Shown: piece by piece, positions 44,017 to 52,476 of the stretch
Layout: every line of letters begins with the position of its first letter
Numbering within the stretch: position 1 is the stretch's first letter
NCBI GenBank assembly: GCA_049515555.1
Contig: JBEKTY010000012.1
Span: forward strand, 1-64,000
From: JBEKTY01 sp049515555
GTDB taxonomy: Bacteria; Planctomycetota; Planctomycetia; Pirellulales; Thermoguttaceae
Direction of reading: 5' to 3'
Length of the DNA stretch: 64,000 bases
Program-made: the position numbers and the translations under genes
Notes under the pieces: model-generated
What the model saw: only the letters and a program-made list of their open reading frames with translations
Told to the model about the DNA's origin: nothing
The model's database searches: none

Positions 44017-45944
44017 GCGACGACCGCCAGGTGGACTCCGCCCCGACGCGGGCCCCGAAAAGCCAGATGCTCCGCACGGCGGAGGCCATCGCCCAGGCCA
44101 AGGCCGACGGCAAGCAGATCGAGGTGACCATCGACGGCAAGCCGATCAGCGTGCCGCTGGGCACGACCCTTTTGGAGGCCGCCACCAGACTGGGGATCCG
44201 CATTCCCACGCTCTGCTACCACGAGGACCTGTGCCTGGCCGGCGTGTGCCGCATCTGCGTGGTCGAGGTCGACGGTCAGCGGACCTTGCAGGCCGCTTGC
44301 AGCTACCCGGTCACCACGGCCACCCGGGTCCTCACCCACACATCCAAGGTCCGCCGCGCGCGGCGGCACATCCTCGATCTGCTGCTGGCCACGCACTACG
44401 GCAACTGCTGCACCTGCGTGAGCAACAGCTACTGCGAGCTGCAGGCGCTGGCCGCGGAATACGGGGTGGATCTCCACCGTTTCGGGCAGTTGGACGCCCC
44501 GCGCTACGCGAGCGACACGTCGAGCTACTCCGTGATCCGCAACATCAACAAGTGCGTGCTCTGCCGCCGCTGCATCCGCACCTGCATCGACTTGCAGGAA
44601 GTGGGCGTGCTGGAGGCCATCGGCCGGGGCAGCGCCACCCGCGTCTCGACCTTCATGGAGAAGCCGCTGGCCGACGTGATCTGCATCAACTGCGGGCAGT
44701 GCCGCAACCGCTGCCCGACGGGGGCCCTGCACGCCAACGACACCACCGACGAGGTGTGGGCGGCCATCGACGACCCCACCCGGCACGTGGTGATCCAGAC
44801 CGCCCCCAGCCCGCGGGCGGCCATCGGCGAGTGCTTCGGCCTGCCGCCGGGAAAGGCCATGACCTTCGAGCTAAATACCGCCCTGCGGGGCTGCGGCTTC
44901 GACAAGGTCTTCGATACCAACTTCACCGCCGACCTGACGATCATCGAGGAAGGCACCGAGCTTTTGGTGCGGCTGCACCGCTCCCTGGTCGAGCACGACG
45001 CCACGGCCGTGCTGCCGCAGTTCACCAGTTGCTCGCCGGGCTGGGTCAAGTACCTCGAGCATTTCTATCCCGAGTACCTGCCCCACCTCTCGACGGCCAA
45101 GAGCCCGCAGCAGATGTTCGGCACCCTGCTGAAGACCTATTACGCCAAGCTGAACTCCCTGGACCCGGAGAAGATCGTCACCGTGGCGCTGATGCCCTGC
45201 TCGGCCAAGAAGTTCGAGTGCAACCGGCCGGAGATGTGCCAGAGCGGACAGAAGGACCTCGACTACGGCCTGACGACCCGCGAGCTGGCGAAGATGATCC
45301 GCGAGGCGGGCATCGATCTGCCGCACATGGCCCCTTCGGACTTCGACGACCCGTTCGGCACAGCCACCGGCTCGGGCGTGATTTTCGGTGCCACCGGCGG
45401 GGTGATGGAAGCCGCCCTGCGGACCGTGCTGGAGATCGTGACCGGCCAGAAGGTCGAGCGGTTTTTCGACCACGCCGAGATCATTCCCTTGCGGGGCTTC
45501 GAGGGCGTCCGCTACGCCGAGGTGCCCGTCACCACGGTGGGCCCCGTGCCCGAGCTGCTCAAGCATCGCTTTACCGACTTCGAGTGGCTGCGCGGGGCGA
45601 CGCTGCGGGTGGGCGTGTGCCACGGCACGGCCAACGCCAAGAAGGTGATGGAGAACATCAAGGCCGGCGGGCAGTTCAGCCGCTGCCACTTCATCGAGTT
45701 CATGGCCTGCCCCGGCGGCTGCCTGGGCGGCGGCGGCCAGCCGATGCCCACCAGTCCGGCCATCCGCGCCGCGCGGGCCGAGGCCATCTACGCCGAAGAC
45801 CGGGCCTACCAAATCCGCAAGTCGCACGAGAACCCGGCCATCGTCCGGCTGTACCAGCGATTCCTCACCGACGGCCCGGGCGGCCCCTTGAGCCACCGCC
45901 TGCTCCACACCCACTACACCCCGCGCGGCAAGTACATCGTCTGA
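44013..45944 (+). CDS. hydA: [FeFe]-hydrogenase catalytic subunit (HydA, NuoG-type N-terminus)
   Basis: A 643-aa protein. N-terminal 2Fe-2S: C68, C79, C82, C96. His-ligated 4Fe-4S: H128, C132, C135, C141. Two further 4Fe-4S: C181, C184, C187, C191 and C224, C227, C230, C234. H-cluster ligands: C340 (FTSCSPGW), C396 (MPCSAKKFE), C566 and C570 (MACPGGCLGGG). The second residue of the L1 motif is Ser341 where the textbook motif has Cys, a position linked to proton transfer. With NuoE- and NuoF-like partners it would form a trimeric NAD-linked, probably electron-bifurcating, cytoplasmic hydrogenase (group A3-like). No HydE, HydF or HydG maturase is in the window. Confidence 0.95.
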   Translation: MSDDRQVDSAPTRAPKSQMLRTAEAIAQAKADGKQIEVTIDGKPISVPLGTTLLEAATRLGIRIPTLCYHEDLCLAGVCRICVVEVDGQRTLQAACSYPVTTATRVLTHTSKVRRARRHILDLLLATHYGNCCTCVSNSYCELQALAAEYGVDLHRFGQLDAPRYASDTSSYSVIRNINKCVLCRRCIRTCIDLQEVGVLEAIGRGSATRVSTFMEKPLADVICINCGQCRNRCPTGALHANDTTDEVWAAIDDPTRHVVIQTAPSPRAAIGECFGLPPGKAMTFELNTALRGCGFDKVFDTNFTADLTIIEEGTELLVRLHRSLVEHDATAVLPQFTSCSPGWVKYLEHFYPEYLPHLSTAKSPQQMFGTLLKTYYAKLNSLDPEKIVTVALMPCSAKKFECNRPEMCQSGQKDLDYGLTTRELAKMIREAGIDLPHMAPSDFDDPFGTATGSGVIFGATGGVMEAALRTVLEIVTGQKVERFFDHAEIIPLRGFEGVRYAEVPVTTVGPVPELLKHRFTDFEWLRGATLRVGVCHGTANAKKVMENIKAGGQFSRCHFIEFMACPGGCLGGGGQPMPTSPAIRAARAEAIYAEDRAYQIRKSHENPAIVRLYQRFLTDGPGGPLSHRLLHTHYTPRGKYIV

Positions 45945-45951
45945 CAGCCAA

Positions 45952-46049
45952 GGTCCCCTCTCCATCCGGGAGGGGGTTAGGGTGGTTAGGGTGAGGGCTA
46001 TGGATTCGATGTCCCCTCTCCCTCCGGGAGAGGGTCAGGGTGAGGGCTG
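45952..46049. repeat. Family C elements, two direct copies
   Basis: CCCCTCTCCATCCGGGAGGGGGTTAGGG and CCCCTCTCCCTCCGGGAGAGGGTCAGGG follow the hydrogenase stop. They are direct rather than inverted copies and separate the hydrogenase operon from the molybdenum hydroxylase genes, perhaps acting as a terminator. Confidence 0.8.
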
Positions 46050-46055
46050 AACACC

Positions 46056-46577
46056 GTGAATCAAAGCATTACGCTGATCGTCAACGGCGAGACGAAAACG
46101 GTTGCCACTCATCCCGATCGCTTGCTGCTTGACGTCCTGCGCGAGGACTTGCAGTTGACCGGCACGAAGTACGGTTGCGGCGAAGGGCGCTGCGGCGCCT
46201 GCACCGTGCTGGTCGATGGCCGGAACATGCATTCCTGCCAGGTACGGGCGGTCGAGGTCCAGGGCAAGTCGATCCTGACCATCGAGGGCCTCGCCCGCGG
46301 CGGTTCCCTGCACCCCGTTCAAGAGGCCTTTCTGGCCGAGGGCGCCATGCAGTGCGGCTATTGCACGCCGGGCATGATCCTCACGGCGGTCGCCCTGCTG
46401 GAGAAGCACCCCCGTCCCAGCGACGAGCAGATCCTGGACTGGATGAACGGCAACTTATGCCGCTGCAACGGCTATGTTAAGATCCTGCGCGCCGTGCGGC
46501 GCGCCGCGGGCGCCAGCGTGGAGGCGAGCCCGCCTTCCCCTCTCCCTCCGGGAGAGGGCCAGGGTGAGGGGACGTAG
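46056..46577 (+). CDS. 2Fe-2S subunit of a molybdenum hydroxylase (isoquinoline 1-oxidoreductase alpha/CoxS-like)
   Basis: A 173-aa protein from GTG 46056. The N-terminal plant-type ferredoxin site is C41, C46, C49, C61 (YGCGEGRCGACTVLVDG). The second 2Fe-2S site is C100, C103, C135, C137 (MQCGYCTPGM...NLCRCNGY), as in xanthine dehydrogenase-family small subunits. The last about 15 residues (SPLPPGEGQGEGT) are translated family C palindrome, not part of the family. It transfers electrons from the Mo site of the next gene's product. The next gene starts 9 bases later. Confidence 0.93.
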   Translation: MNQSITLIVNGETKTVATHPDRLLLDVLREDLQLTGTKYGCGEGRCGACTVLVDGRNMHSCQVRAVEVQGKSILTIEGLARGGSLHPVQEAFLAEGAMQCGYCTPGMILTAVALLEKHPRPSDEQILDWMNGNLCRCNGYVKILRAVRRAAGASVEASPPSPLPPGEGQGEGT

Positions 46578-46655
46578 GTTAGGCAATGAAACCTGAAGAC
46601 CTGGTTCGGCATTGTTTCCCTCACCCTAGCCCTCTCCCGGAGGGCGAGGGGACCG
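46535..46655. repeat. Family C palindrome spanning the junction of two genes
   Basis: Arms CCCCTCTCCCTCCGGGAGAGGG (from 46537) and CCTCTCCCGGAGGGCGAGGGG (to 46653) form a large inverted repeat. It encodes the tail of the 2Fe-2S subunit, covers the intergenic gap and encodes the first ~25 residues of the molybdopterin subunit. The spacer differs from the full-length copies at 3620 and 50583. Confidence 0.85.
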
Positions 46656-48766
46656 GGCCCGAGGCCGTCGAGGCATCTTCTTCCGCCGCGGGGCTGACCA
46701 GGCGCGAGCTCATGCAACTGCTCGGCGCGGGGCTGCTGATCACCGTCGGCGGCCAAATCGCGCTGGGGCAGCGCGGGGCGGGCCGGGGCTTCCGCGGCCG
46801 CGGCCCGACCAACGTCGCCGCCCGACTGCACATCGATCGCGACGGCCTGATTACCGTTATGACCGGGAAGGTCGAGGCGGGCCAGGGCTCGCGGGCCGAG
46901 ATTACCCAGGCCGCGGCCGAAGAACTGCGCCTGGATGCCAGCCGCATTCGGCTAATCATGGCCGACACGGCGACAACGCCCGACGACGGGGTGACCGCCG
47001 GCAGCCGCAGCACTCCCTCCACGGTTCCCGCCGTGCGCAGCGCGGCGGCCACCGCCCGCGAGCTGCTCCTGGACCTGGCTTGCCGGCGCTGGAAGGCGGA
47101 TCGCAAGGCCCTTCAGGTCCGCGACGGCGCCATCGTCGACGAGGCCGCCAAAGGCAGGCTTACCTATGCCGAGCTGGCCCAGGACGAGGAGGCCGTCAAG
47201 GCCCTGGCCCGGCCCATCCCGGCCGATGTCGCGCTAACGCCGGTCAGCCAGTGGAAAGTGCTGGGGACATCGGTTCCGCGGCCTGATGGGCGGGACCTCG
47301 TGACCGGGGCGCACCGTTTTCCTTCCGATATCGTCCGGCCCGGAATGCAGTATGGAACGATCCTCCGCCCGCCTTCGTTCGGGGCGAAGCTGGAATCGCT
47401 TGACCTTGCGGCGGCGCAGGCCCTGCCGGGGGTGACTGTGGTCCGCGATGGGCCGCTGGTGGGTTTCGTCGCCCCGTCGCACTTCCAGGCCGAGGCGGCG
47501 GCGGGGGCGGTCGAGCATGCCGTTTATCAGCTCAAGCGGCCGCAAACTTCGAGTAAGGAGCTGTTTGCGCACCTTCGGAAACAGGCCCCGGTGACGGCCG
47601 GCAGTGCCATGGCGGCCGAGCTGGCCCGCGCCGCCAAGGTGCTCCGCGAAAGCTACGAGGTGGCCTATATCCAGCACGCGCCGCTGGAAACTCGCGCCGC
47701 CGTGGCCGAGTGGGACCACGACCGGCTGACCGTGTGGACGGGCTCGCAGAATCCCTTCGGCGTCCGCAACGAGCTGGCCGCCGCGCTCGGGCTTGCCCCG
47801 GATCACGTCCGCGTCATCGTGCCCGGCACCGGCGGCGGGTTCGGCGGCAAGCACACGGGCGAGGCGGCGGTGGAAGCGGCCCGCTTGGCCCGCGCCGCCG
47901 GACACCCCGTCGCCTTGCAATGGTCGCGGGAAGAGGAGTTCACGTGGGCCTATTTCCGGCCGGCGGCGGTGATCGACGTCTGCGCCGGGCTGGATGCGTC
48001 GGGGAAGATTCTGGCCTGGGAGTTCGTCAACATCAACGCCGGTGGCTCGGGCCTCGAGCCGCCCTACGAGTTCCCCAGCCAACACACGCGATTCCTGCCC
48101 TCGGACCCGCCCTTGTGTCAGGGTTCTTACCGGGCTCTAGCGGCCACGGCCAACAATTTCGCCCGCGAGTGCTTTATGGACGAGCTGGCGCACGCCGCGG
48201 GGTCCGATCCGCTGGCCCTGCGCCGGAAGCACCTCAAGAACGATCGCTTGCGTGCCGTTCTGGAGAAGGCGGCCCGGGAGTTCGGCTGGCGGGAGGGCCG
48301 GGCCAAGCCCGCGGCGAACGTCGGCTGGGGGCTGGCCTGCGGCACCGAAAAGGGCTCCTGCGTGGCGGCCTGCGCAGAGGTCGAGGTCGACCGCGCGACG
48401 GGCACGATCCGCGTCCGCCGCGTCTGCCAGGCCTTCGAGTGCGGCGCCATCTTGAATCCCGCCAATCTCATGTCGCAGGTCCAGGGGTGCATTGTCATGG
48501 GCCTGGGCGGCGCGCTGAGCGAGGAGATCCGCTTCCAAGACGGCACGATCCTCAATCCCCATTTCGCCACTTACCAGGTGCCCCGCTTCAAGGACGTGCC
48601 ACAGATCGACGTTCATCTTGTGAACCGCGTGGACCTGGCCCCGGCCGGCGCCGGCGAAACGCCGATCATTGCGGTTGCCCCCGCGGTGGCCAACGCCGTG
48701 TTCCACGCCACCGGCATCCGTCTGCGGTCCATGCCGCTCCGCAGCCGGGCGCTGAGAACAGGTTGA
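46586..48766 (+). CDS. Molybdopterin-binding subunit of a Tat-exported molybdenum hydroxylase (IorB-like)
   Basis: A 726-aa protein of the xanthine dehydrogenase family without a FAD domain. After a leader encoded by a palindrome (PSPLPEGEGTG) comes a twin-arginine signal LTRRELMQLLGAGLLITVGGQ, suggesting export in complex with the 2Fe-2S subunit. Moco-binding stretches: GQNPFGVR-type SQNPFGVRNELAAALG, GGGFGGKHTGEAAVEAARLA and QGSYRALAATANNFARECFMDELA. The catalytic Glu is in GAGETPIIAVAPAVANA (E691). It resembles isoquinoline 1-oxidoreductase beta; the substrate is unknown. No FAD/CoxM gene is nearby, so an external electron acceptor such as a cytochrome or quinone is likely. xdhC and a MocA-like gene follow. 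The real start may be downstream of the repeat. Confidence 0.88.
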   Translation: MKPEDLVRHCFPHPSPLPEGEGTGPEAVEASSSAAGLTRRELMQLLGAGLLITVGGQIALGQRGAGRGFRGRGPTNVAARLHIDRDGLITVMTGKVEAGQGSRAEITQAAAEELRLDASRIRLIMADTATTPDDGVTAGSRSTPSTVPAVRSAAATARELLLDLACRRWKADRKALQVRDGAIVDEAAKGRLTYAELAQDEEAVKALARPIPADVALTPVSQWKVLGTSVPRPDGRDLVTGAHRFPSDIVRPGMQYGTILRPPSFGAKLESLDLAAAQALPGVTVVRDGPLVGFVAPSHFQAEAAAGAVEHAVYQLKRPQTSSKELFAHLRKQAPVTAGSAMAAELARAAKVLRESYEVAYIQHAPLETRAAVAEWDHDRLTVWTGSQNPFGVRNELAAALGLAPDHVRVIVPGTGGGFGGKHTGEAAVEAARLARAAGHPVALQWSREEEFTWAYFRPAAVIDVCAGLDASGKILAWEFVNINAGGSGLEPPYEFPSQHTRFLPSDPPLCQGSYRALAATANNFARECFMDELAHAAGSDPLALRRKHLKNDRLRAVLEKAAREFGWREGRAKPAANVGWGLACGTEKGSCVAACAEVEVDRATGTIRVRRVCQAFECGAILNPANLMSQVQGCIVMGLGGALSEEIRFQDGTILNPHFATYQVPRFKDVPQIDVHLVNRVDLAPAGAGETPIIAVAPAVANAVFHATGIRLRSMPLRSRALRTG

Positions 48767-48810
48767 GCCATGGCGCCGGACCCCGGTGCTCTGACACAGT
48801 TGAACTGTCG

Positions 48811-48874
48811 AGTGCCACGGTTGGCTTGCCCAACCGTGTTTGCCGCACTGCTGGACAAGCCAGCAGTGGCACCC
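48811..48874. repeat. Family B composite element upstream of xdhC
   Basis: The reverse complement is almost the same 65 bases as 8602-8666 inside addA, including both inner hairpins and outer GGGTGCCAC arms. Here it lies in an intergenic gap 16 bases before the xdhC start. Confidence 0.9.
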
Positions 48875-48889
48875 AACCCGTCAAATTAA

Positions 48890-49969
48890 ATGTATCAGAC
48901 TACTGCTCCGATCGGCATGTATCGCAAGATTGTCGAGTTGCTCGACGGCGGCGTCCGGCTGACCGCGGCGCTGGTCCTGTCGGCCGAGGGATCGACGCCG
49001 CAAGGGGCCGGGGCGCGGGCCCTCGTCGATGCGGCGGGGCAACTGTGGGGCACCGTGGGCGGCGGCGCGGTCGAGCACCAGGCCCGGCAGATGGCCATGG
49101 CCGCCTGCCATTCGCAACGCCCCGTGGTCTTCGACTGCAATCTGAACGCCGCCGACGCCGCGGCGAGCGGCGCCGTCTGCGGCGGCCGTCTGCGGATCCT
49201 GGTCGATCCCACGCTCGCCCGCGGCCGCGAGTGCTACGCCCAGGCGGCCGAGGCCCTCGACGGGCGCCGCCGCGGCCTGCTCTTGACCACGATCCGCACC
49301 GGCCGCCAGGTGGAAGTGCACCTCGCGTGGCTGGCCGAGGATGCAATCGCCGCGGCCGCGACCTTCCCCGGCGGTGATACCCTGCGATCGTGCCTGGTGC
49401 AGGGCCGGCCGCAGCGGTTCGTGGCCCAGCCGCCCAGCCCTGACGGCGTGGAAGTCTTCGTGGAGCCGGTGCTGCCCTGCCCGCTGCTACTGATCGCCGG
49501 CGGCGGGCACGTGGGCCAGGCACTGGCGGTGCAGGCGGCCCAGGTGGGCTTCCAGGTGACGGTGCTCGACGACCGGCCGGAATTCGCCGACCCGGCCCGC
49601 TTCCCGGCGGGCGTCAGGGTTCGTTGCGGCCCGCCGGCCGAGCAGCTTGCCAGTTGCGCGATGGATGCGGATACGTACGTGGTGATCGTCACCCGCGGCC
49701 ATGGGCACGATGCCGAGGCACTGGCCGCCTGCATCCACGGCAGGTCCGCCTATCTGGGCATGATCGGCAGTCGCCGCAAGGTGGCCCTTATCCGCCAGGG
49801 CTTCCTCGACGGCGGCTTGGCAACGCAGGAGGAGTTTGCCCGGGTTTTCGCCCCCGTGGGCCTGGAGATCGGCGCCGTGACCGTGCCTGAAATCGCCGCC
49901 AGCATCGTGGCCCAACTTATTGCGGTACGCCGCAACGGCGCCGCACATAACGCCGAGGTGCGGCGATGA
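48890..49969 (+). CDS. xdhC: XdhC family molybdenum-cofactor insertion/sulfuration chaperone
   Basis: A 359-aa protein; ATG 48917 is an alternative start that begins MYRKIVELL as typical relatives do. N-terminal XdhC/CoxI domain: LVLSAEGSTPQGAGARALVD and WGTVGGGAVEHQA. C-terminal Rossmann part: LLLIAGGGHVGQALAVQAAQVGFQVTVLDDRPEFAD, ADTYVVIVTRGHGHDAEAL, YLGMIGSRRKV and GLEIGAVTVPEIAASIVAQLIAVRR. XdhC proteins bind Moco, help its sulfuration and insert it into the hydroxylase. Overlap of 4 bases (ATGA) with the next gene. Confidence 0.93.
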   Translation: MYQTTAPIGMYRKIVELLDGGVRLTAALVLSAEGSTPQGAGARALVDAAGQLWGTVGGGAVEHQARQMAMAACHSQRPVVFDCNLNAADAAASGAVCGGRLRILVDPTLARGRECYAQAAEALDGRRRGLLLTTIRTGRQVEVHLAWLAEDAIAAAATFPGGDTLRSCLVQGRPQRFVAQPPSPDGVEVFVEPVLPCPLLLIAGGGHVGQALAVQAAQVGFQVTVLDDRPEFADPARFPAGVRVRCGPPAEQLASCAMDADTYVVIVTRGHGHDAEALAACIHGRSAYLGMIGSRRKVALIRQGFLDGGLATQEEFARVFAPVGLEIGAVTVPEIAASIVAQLIAVRRNGAAHNAEVRR

Positions 49970-50610
49970 TCGCGGCTATCGTGCCCGCCGCCGGCCAGTC
50001 TCGCCGCATGGGCCAACCCAAGCCACTGCTACCCTTCGGCGCCACGACCGTCATCGGACACGTCGTTGATGAGCTGCTCCGTGGCAACGTAGACGACGTC
50101 TGCGTCGTCGTCGGCCATGAGGCGGACCTGGTCGCCCGGGCGCTTTCCCAGCGGCGGGTCCGGATCGTGGTCAATCCCGATTACCGGCAGACCGAAATGC
50201 TGGCCTCCGTGCGTTGCGGGCTGCGGGCAGTGCCGCCGGATTGCGCGGCGATCCTGGTGGCCCTCGGCGATCAGCCGGCGATTACGGCCGAGTTGGTGCG
50301 GGCCATGATCGGCCGTTTCGCCGCCGCCGGCGCGGCAATCGTCGTGCCCCTTCACGACGGCCGCCGCGGGCACCCGCTGCTCCTGGCCCAGCGCTACCGC
50401 CAGGAAATCCTGACCGGCTACGATCAGCTCGGGTTGCGCGGGCTGCTGGCGGCCCACGCGGAAGACGTCTTCGAGCTGCCCGTGGCCGACGCCGGGGTGC
50501 TCGCCGACATGGACTACCCCGACGACTACCGCCGGGAACTGGCCCGGCTGTCGCGTTGCGCCAGTGAAATTGCCGATGCCCGGTCCCCTCTCCCTCCGGG
50601 AGAGGGTTAG
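49966..50610 (+). CDS. mocA: MocA/MobA-like molybdenum cofactor nucleotidyltransferase
   Basis: A 214-aa protein. The N-terminal VPAAGQSRRMGQPKPLLPFGATTVIGHVV is the nucleotide-binding loop of MobA/MocA transferases. It is followed by NPDYRQTEMLASVRCGL, ILVALGDQPAIT (Mg/nucleotide site) and HDGRRGHPLLL. MocA transfers CMP to Moco for the xanthine dehydrogenase family; coupling with xdhC and hydroxylase genes supports MCD formation rather than MGD (inference). The final residues RSPLPPGEG are read from a family C palindrome, which supplies the stop. Confidence 0.88.
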   Translation: MIAAIVPAAGQSRRMGQPKPLLPFGATTVIGHVVDELLRGNVDDVCVVVGHEADLVARALSQRRVRIVVNPDYRQTEMLASVRCGLRAVPPDCAAILVALGDQPAITAELVRAMIGRFAAAGAAIVVPLHDGRRGHPLLLAQRYRQEILTGYDQLGLRGLLAAHAEDVFELPVADAGVLADMDYPDDYRRELARLSRCASEIADARSPLPPGEG

Positions 50611-50703
50611 GGTGAGGGGAAATGAGTGAGGATCCTGCCTCCGCGGTTCTCGGAACCAACGCAGGTTCCCCTCACCCCGGCCCTCTCCCGGAGGGAGAGG
50701 GGG
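50583..50703. repeat. Family C palindromic element, full length, at the end of the MocA-like gene
   Basis: Inverse of the element at 3620-3742 with the same ~120-bp span and shared spacer segments (GGGGAACCTGCG...TTCCCCTCACC). Its left end encodes the C-terminus and stop codon of the MocA-like protein. Confidence 0.88.
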
Positions 50704-50724
50704 AGCGCGCATGCGGGCCTCGCC

Positions 50725-50770
<46 letters not shown>

Positions 50771-50788
50771 GGGGCCTCGCCGCGCCGA

Positions 50789-52186
50789 CTACCGGGGAAT
50801 TGGCACGCTTTGATGGTCCACGGGCCAGGCCAGTTGCCACGGCGCCCGCAGAGGCCGGTCCAACATCTTCGCCGCCTCGGCGTCGCCTACGATCTGTTCC
50901 TGCTGCGGGTCCCAGCGGATCGGCCGGCCCAGGCGGATGCAAATGTCGCCCAGGTGGCTGATGGTGTCGGAGCGAATCGCCGATTCCAGCGGATTGACCG
51001 TCGGCTGGCGGCTCTTCATGCAATCGACGAAGTCGCGGGCCTGCGACTCGGTGTTGGTTAGGTGCTGTTCGTCGGGTTTGATCTGGGCCTTCTGCAGGGC
51101 CTTGTCGCTGGCGTACAGCGCGTAGCGGTTCACGTTGATCCACCCCTTCTTGCCGAAAAAGGTGGTGCCGTGGTCGTGCCAGACGGGATGATAGGTCGCG
51201 ACCACCGGCTTCGCCACCCGGCTGCCCATAAAGTGCAATCGCACGCCGCTGGCGTATTCGCAGTGCAGGTCCCAGGACTCGATGGTGTCCCACAGGCTGC
51301 CCTTGGGCGGAATCAGTCCGGTGCCCTGGTAGTGGACCGGCCCGCTGGAGTCCATCCCCAATCCCCACTGGGCGATGTCCAGCGGGTGTGCGCCCCAGCC
51401 GGCGATGAAACCAAGGGCGTAGTCGTAAATGTGATAGGCACCGAAGTTCGTGCAGCGATCGGCTGTGTATGGCTTGCGGGGCGCGGGCCCGAGCCACAGC
51501 TCGTAGTCCAGGTCCTTGGGCACGGCGACGGGCGTTGTCGAGCCGTAGGGCGGGCGCGAGGCGGCGCCGAATTGGGCCGACATGTCGTCGCACCAGGCGT
51601 CCACGCGTTGCACCGCGCCGATGTAGCCGTTGCGGACCAGCTCGCAGGCGCGGCGGAACTGCCGCTGGTCGCCGCGCTGCTGCGTGCCGTACTGGAAGAC
51701 CACCTTGCGGGCGGCCACCGCGGCGCGGAGTTTCCAGGCCCAGGCCAGGGCCACCCCCAGCGGCTTCTCGACGTACATGTCCTTGCCGGCCATGGCCGCG
51801 TAATAGGCGATTGGCACGTGCCAATGGTCGGGCGTGCTAATAACTACGCCGTCGACGTCGGCCCGGGCCAGCACGTCGCGGAAGTCGCGGTAGGGCGTGC
51901 AGACCTGGCCCTTGTAATTTGTGTTGACCATGTTGGCGAAGGCCTCGCGGCGGCTGGTGCGGCAGTCGGCGGCAGCCACCAACCGCACGTCGGCCAGCGG
52001 CAGGAATGCCCGCCCGCAGTCGTCGGTCCCCCGCCCCCCTACGCCGATGGCCGCCAGATTCACGCGGTTGGCCGGGGCGTTGCGGCCGAAAACGGCCGAC
52101 GGCACGATGGTCGGCAACCCCAGCCCGGCCGCGGTCACGGCCGAGAGCTTCAGCACTTCGCGTCGCGATAGACCCTGGTTCGGCAT
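50789..52186 (-). CDS. Tat-exported Gfo/Idh/MocA family oxidoreductase
   Basis: A 465-aa protein with AAGG upstream of its ATG. Twin-arginine signal LSRREVLKLSAVTAAGLGLP. Rossmann motif AAIGVGGRG, VVISTPDHWHVPIAYYAAMAGKDMYVEKPLG with the EKP catalytic lysine region, and GWGAHPLDIAQWGLGMD. The C-terminal alpha/beta domain is usual for planctomycete members. NAD(P)-dependent redox chemistry on a sugar or cyclitol is typical of the family. Export in folded form through Tat implies the cofactor is loaded before export. The substrate is unknown. Confidence 0.9.
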   Translation of the reverse strand: MPNQGLSRREVLKLSAVTAAGLGLPTIVPSAVFGRNAPANRVNLAAIGVGGRGTDDCGRAFLPLADVRLVAAADCRTSRREAFANMVNTNYKGQVCTPYRDFRDVLARADVDGVVISTPDHWHVPIAYYAAMAGKDMYVEKPLGVALAWAWKLRAAVAARKVVFQYGTQQRGDQRQFRRACELVRNGYIGAVQRVDAWCDDMSAQFGAASRPPYGSTTPVAVPKDLDYELWLGPAPRKPYTADRCTNFGAYHIYDYALGFIAGWGAHPLDIAQWGLGMDSSGPVHYQGTGLIPPKGSLWDTIESWDLHCEYASGVRLHFMGSRVAKPVVATYHPVWHDHGTTFFGKKGWINVNRYALYASDKALQKAQIKPDEQHLTNTESQARDFVDCMKSRQPTVNPLESAIRSDTISHLGDICIRLGRPIRWDPQQEQIVGDAEAAKMLDRPLRAPWQLAWPVDHQSVPIPR

Positions 52187-52233
52187 GTTGAGAGCCTTTC
52201 CATCTTAGTTTCTGTTGCGGATGATCGGCAACT

Positions 52234-52344
52234 TGTAGGGTGGGTCGAGCGCAGCGAGCCCCCCCGGAATCACTCCCGTCCGTCGTCCGTCTCCCGTCGT
52301 CCGTCGAAAATGGTGGGGCTCGCTGGCGCTCGACCCACCCTACA
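52234..52344. repeat. Family F inverted repeat between divergent genes
   Basis: TGTAGGGTGGGTCGAGCGCAGCGAGCCCC (from 52234) is mirrored by GGGGCTCGCTGGCGCTCGACCCACCCTACA (to 52344). Between them are CCCGTCGTCCGTC direct repeats. A shorter relative is translated inside the calpain-like gene (57913-57997). Confidence 0.85.
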
Positions 52345-52476
52345 GGCTGATTGAATCGCTACACCAGCCCGATTCTACCTCCGCGACGGCCCGCGAGCAA
52401 ACCGGGGAATGCCCAATCCGGCAATTGCATTCCACGGGCCGCCGGGTTAGCATTGACGCGGGAGGATCGAGAAATC

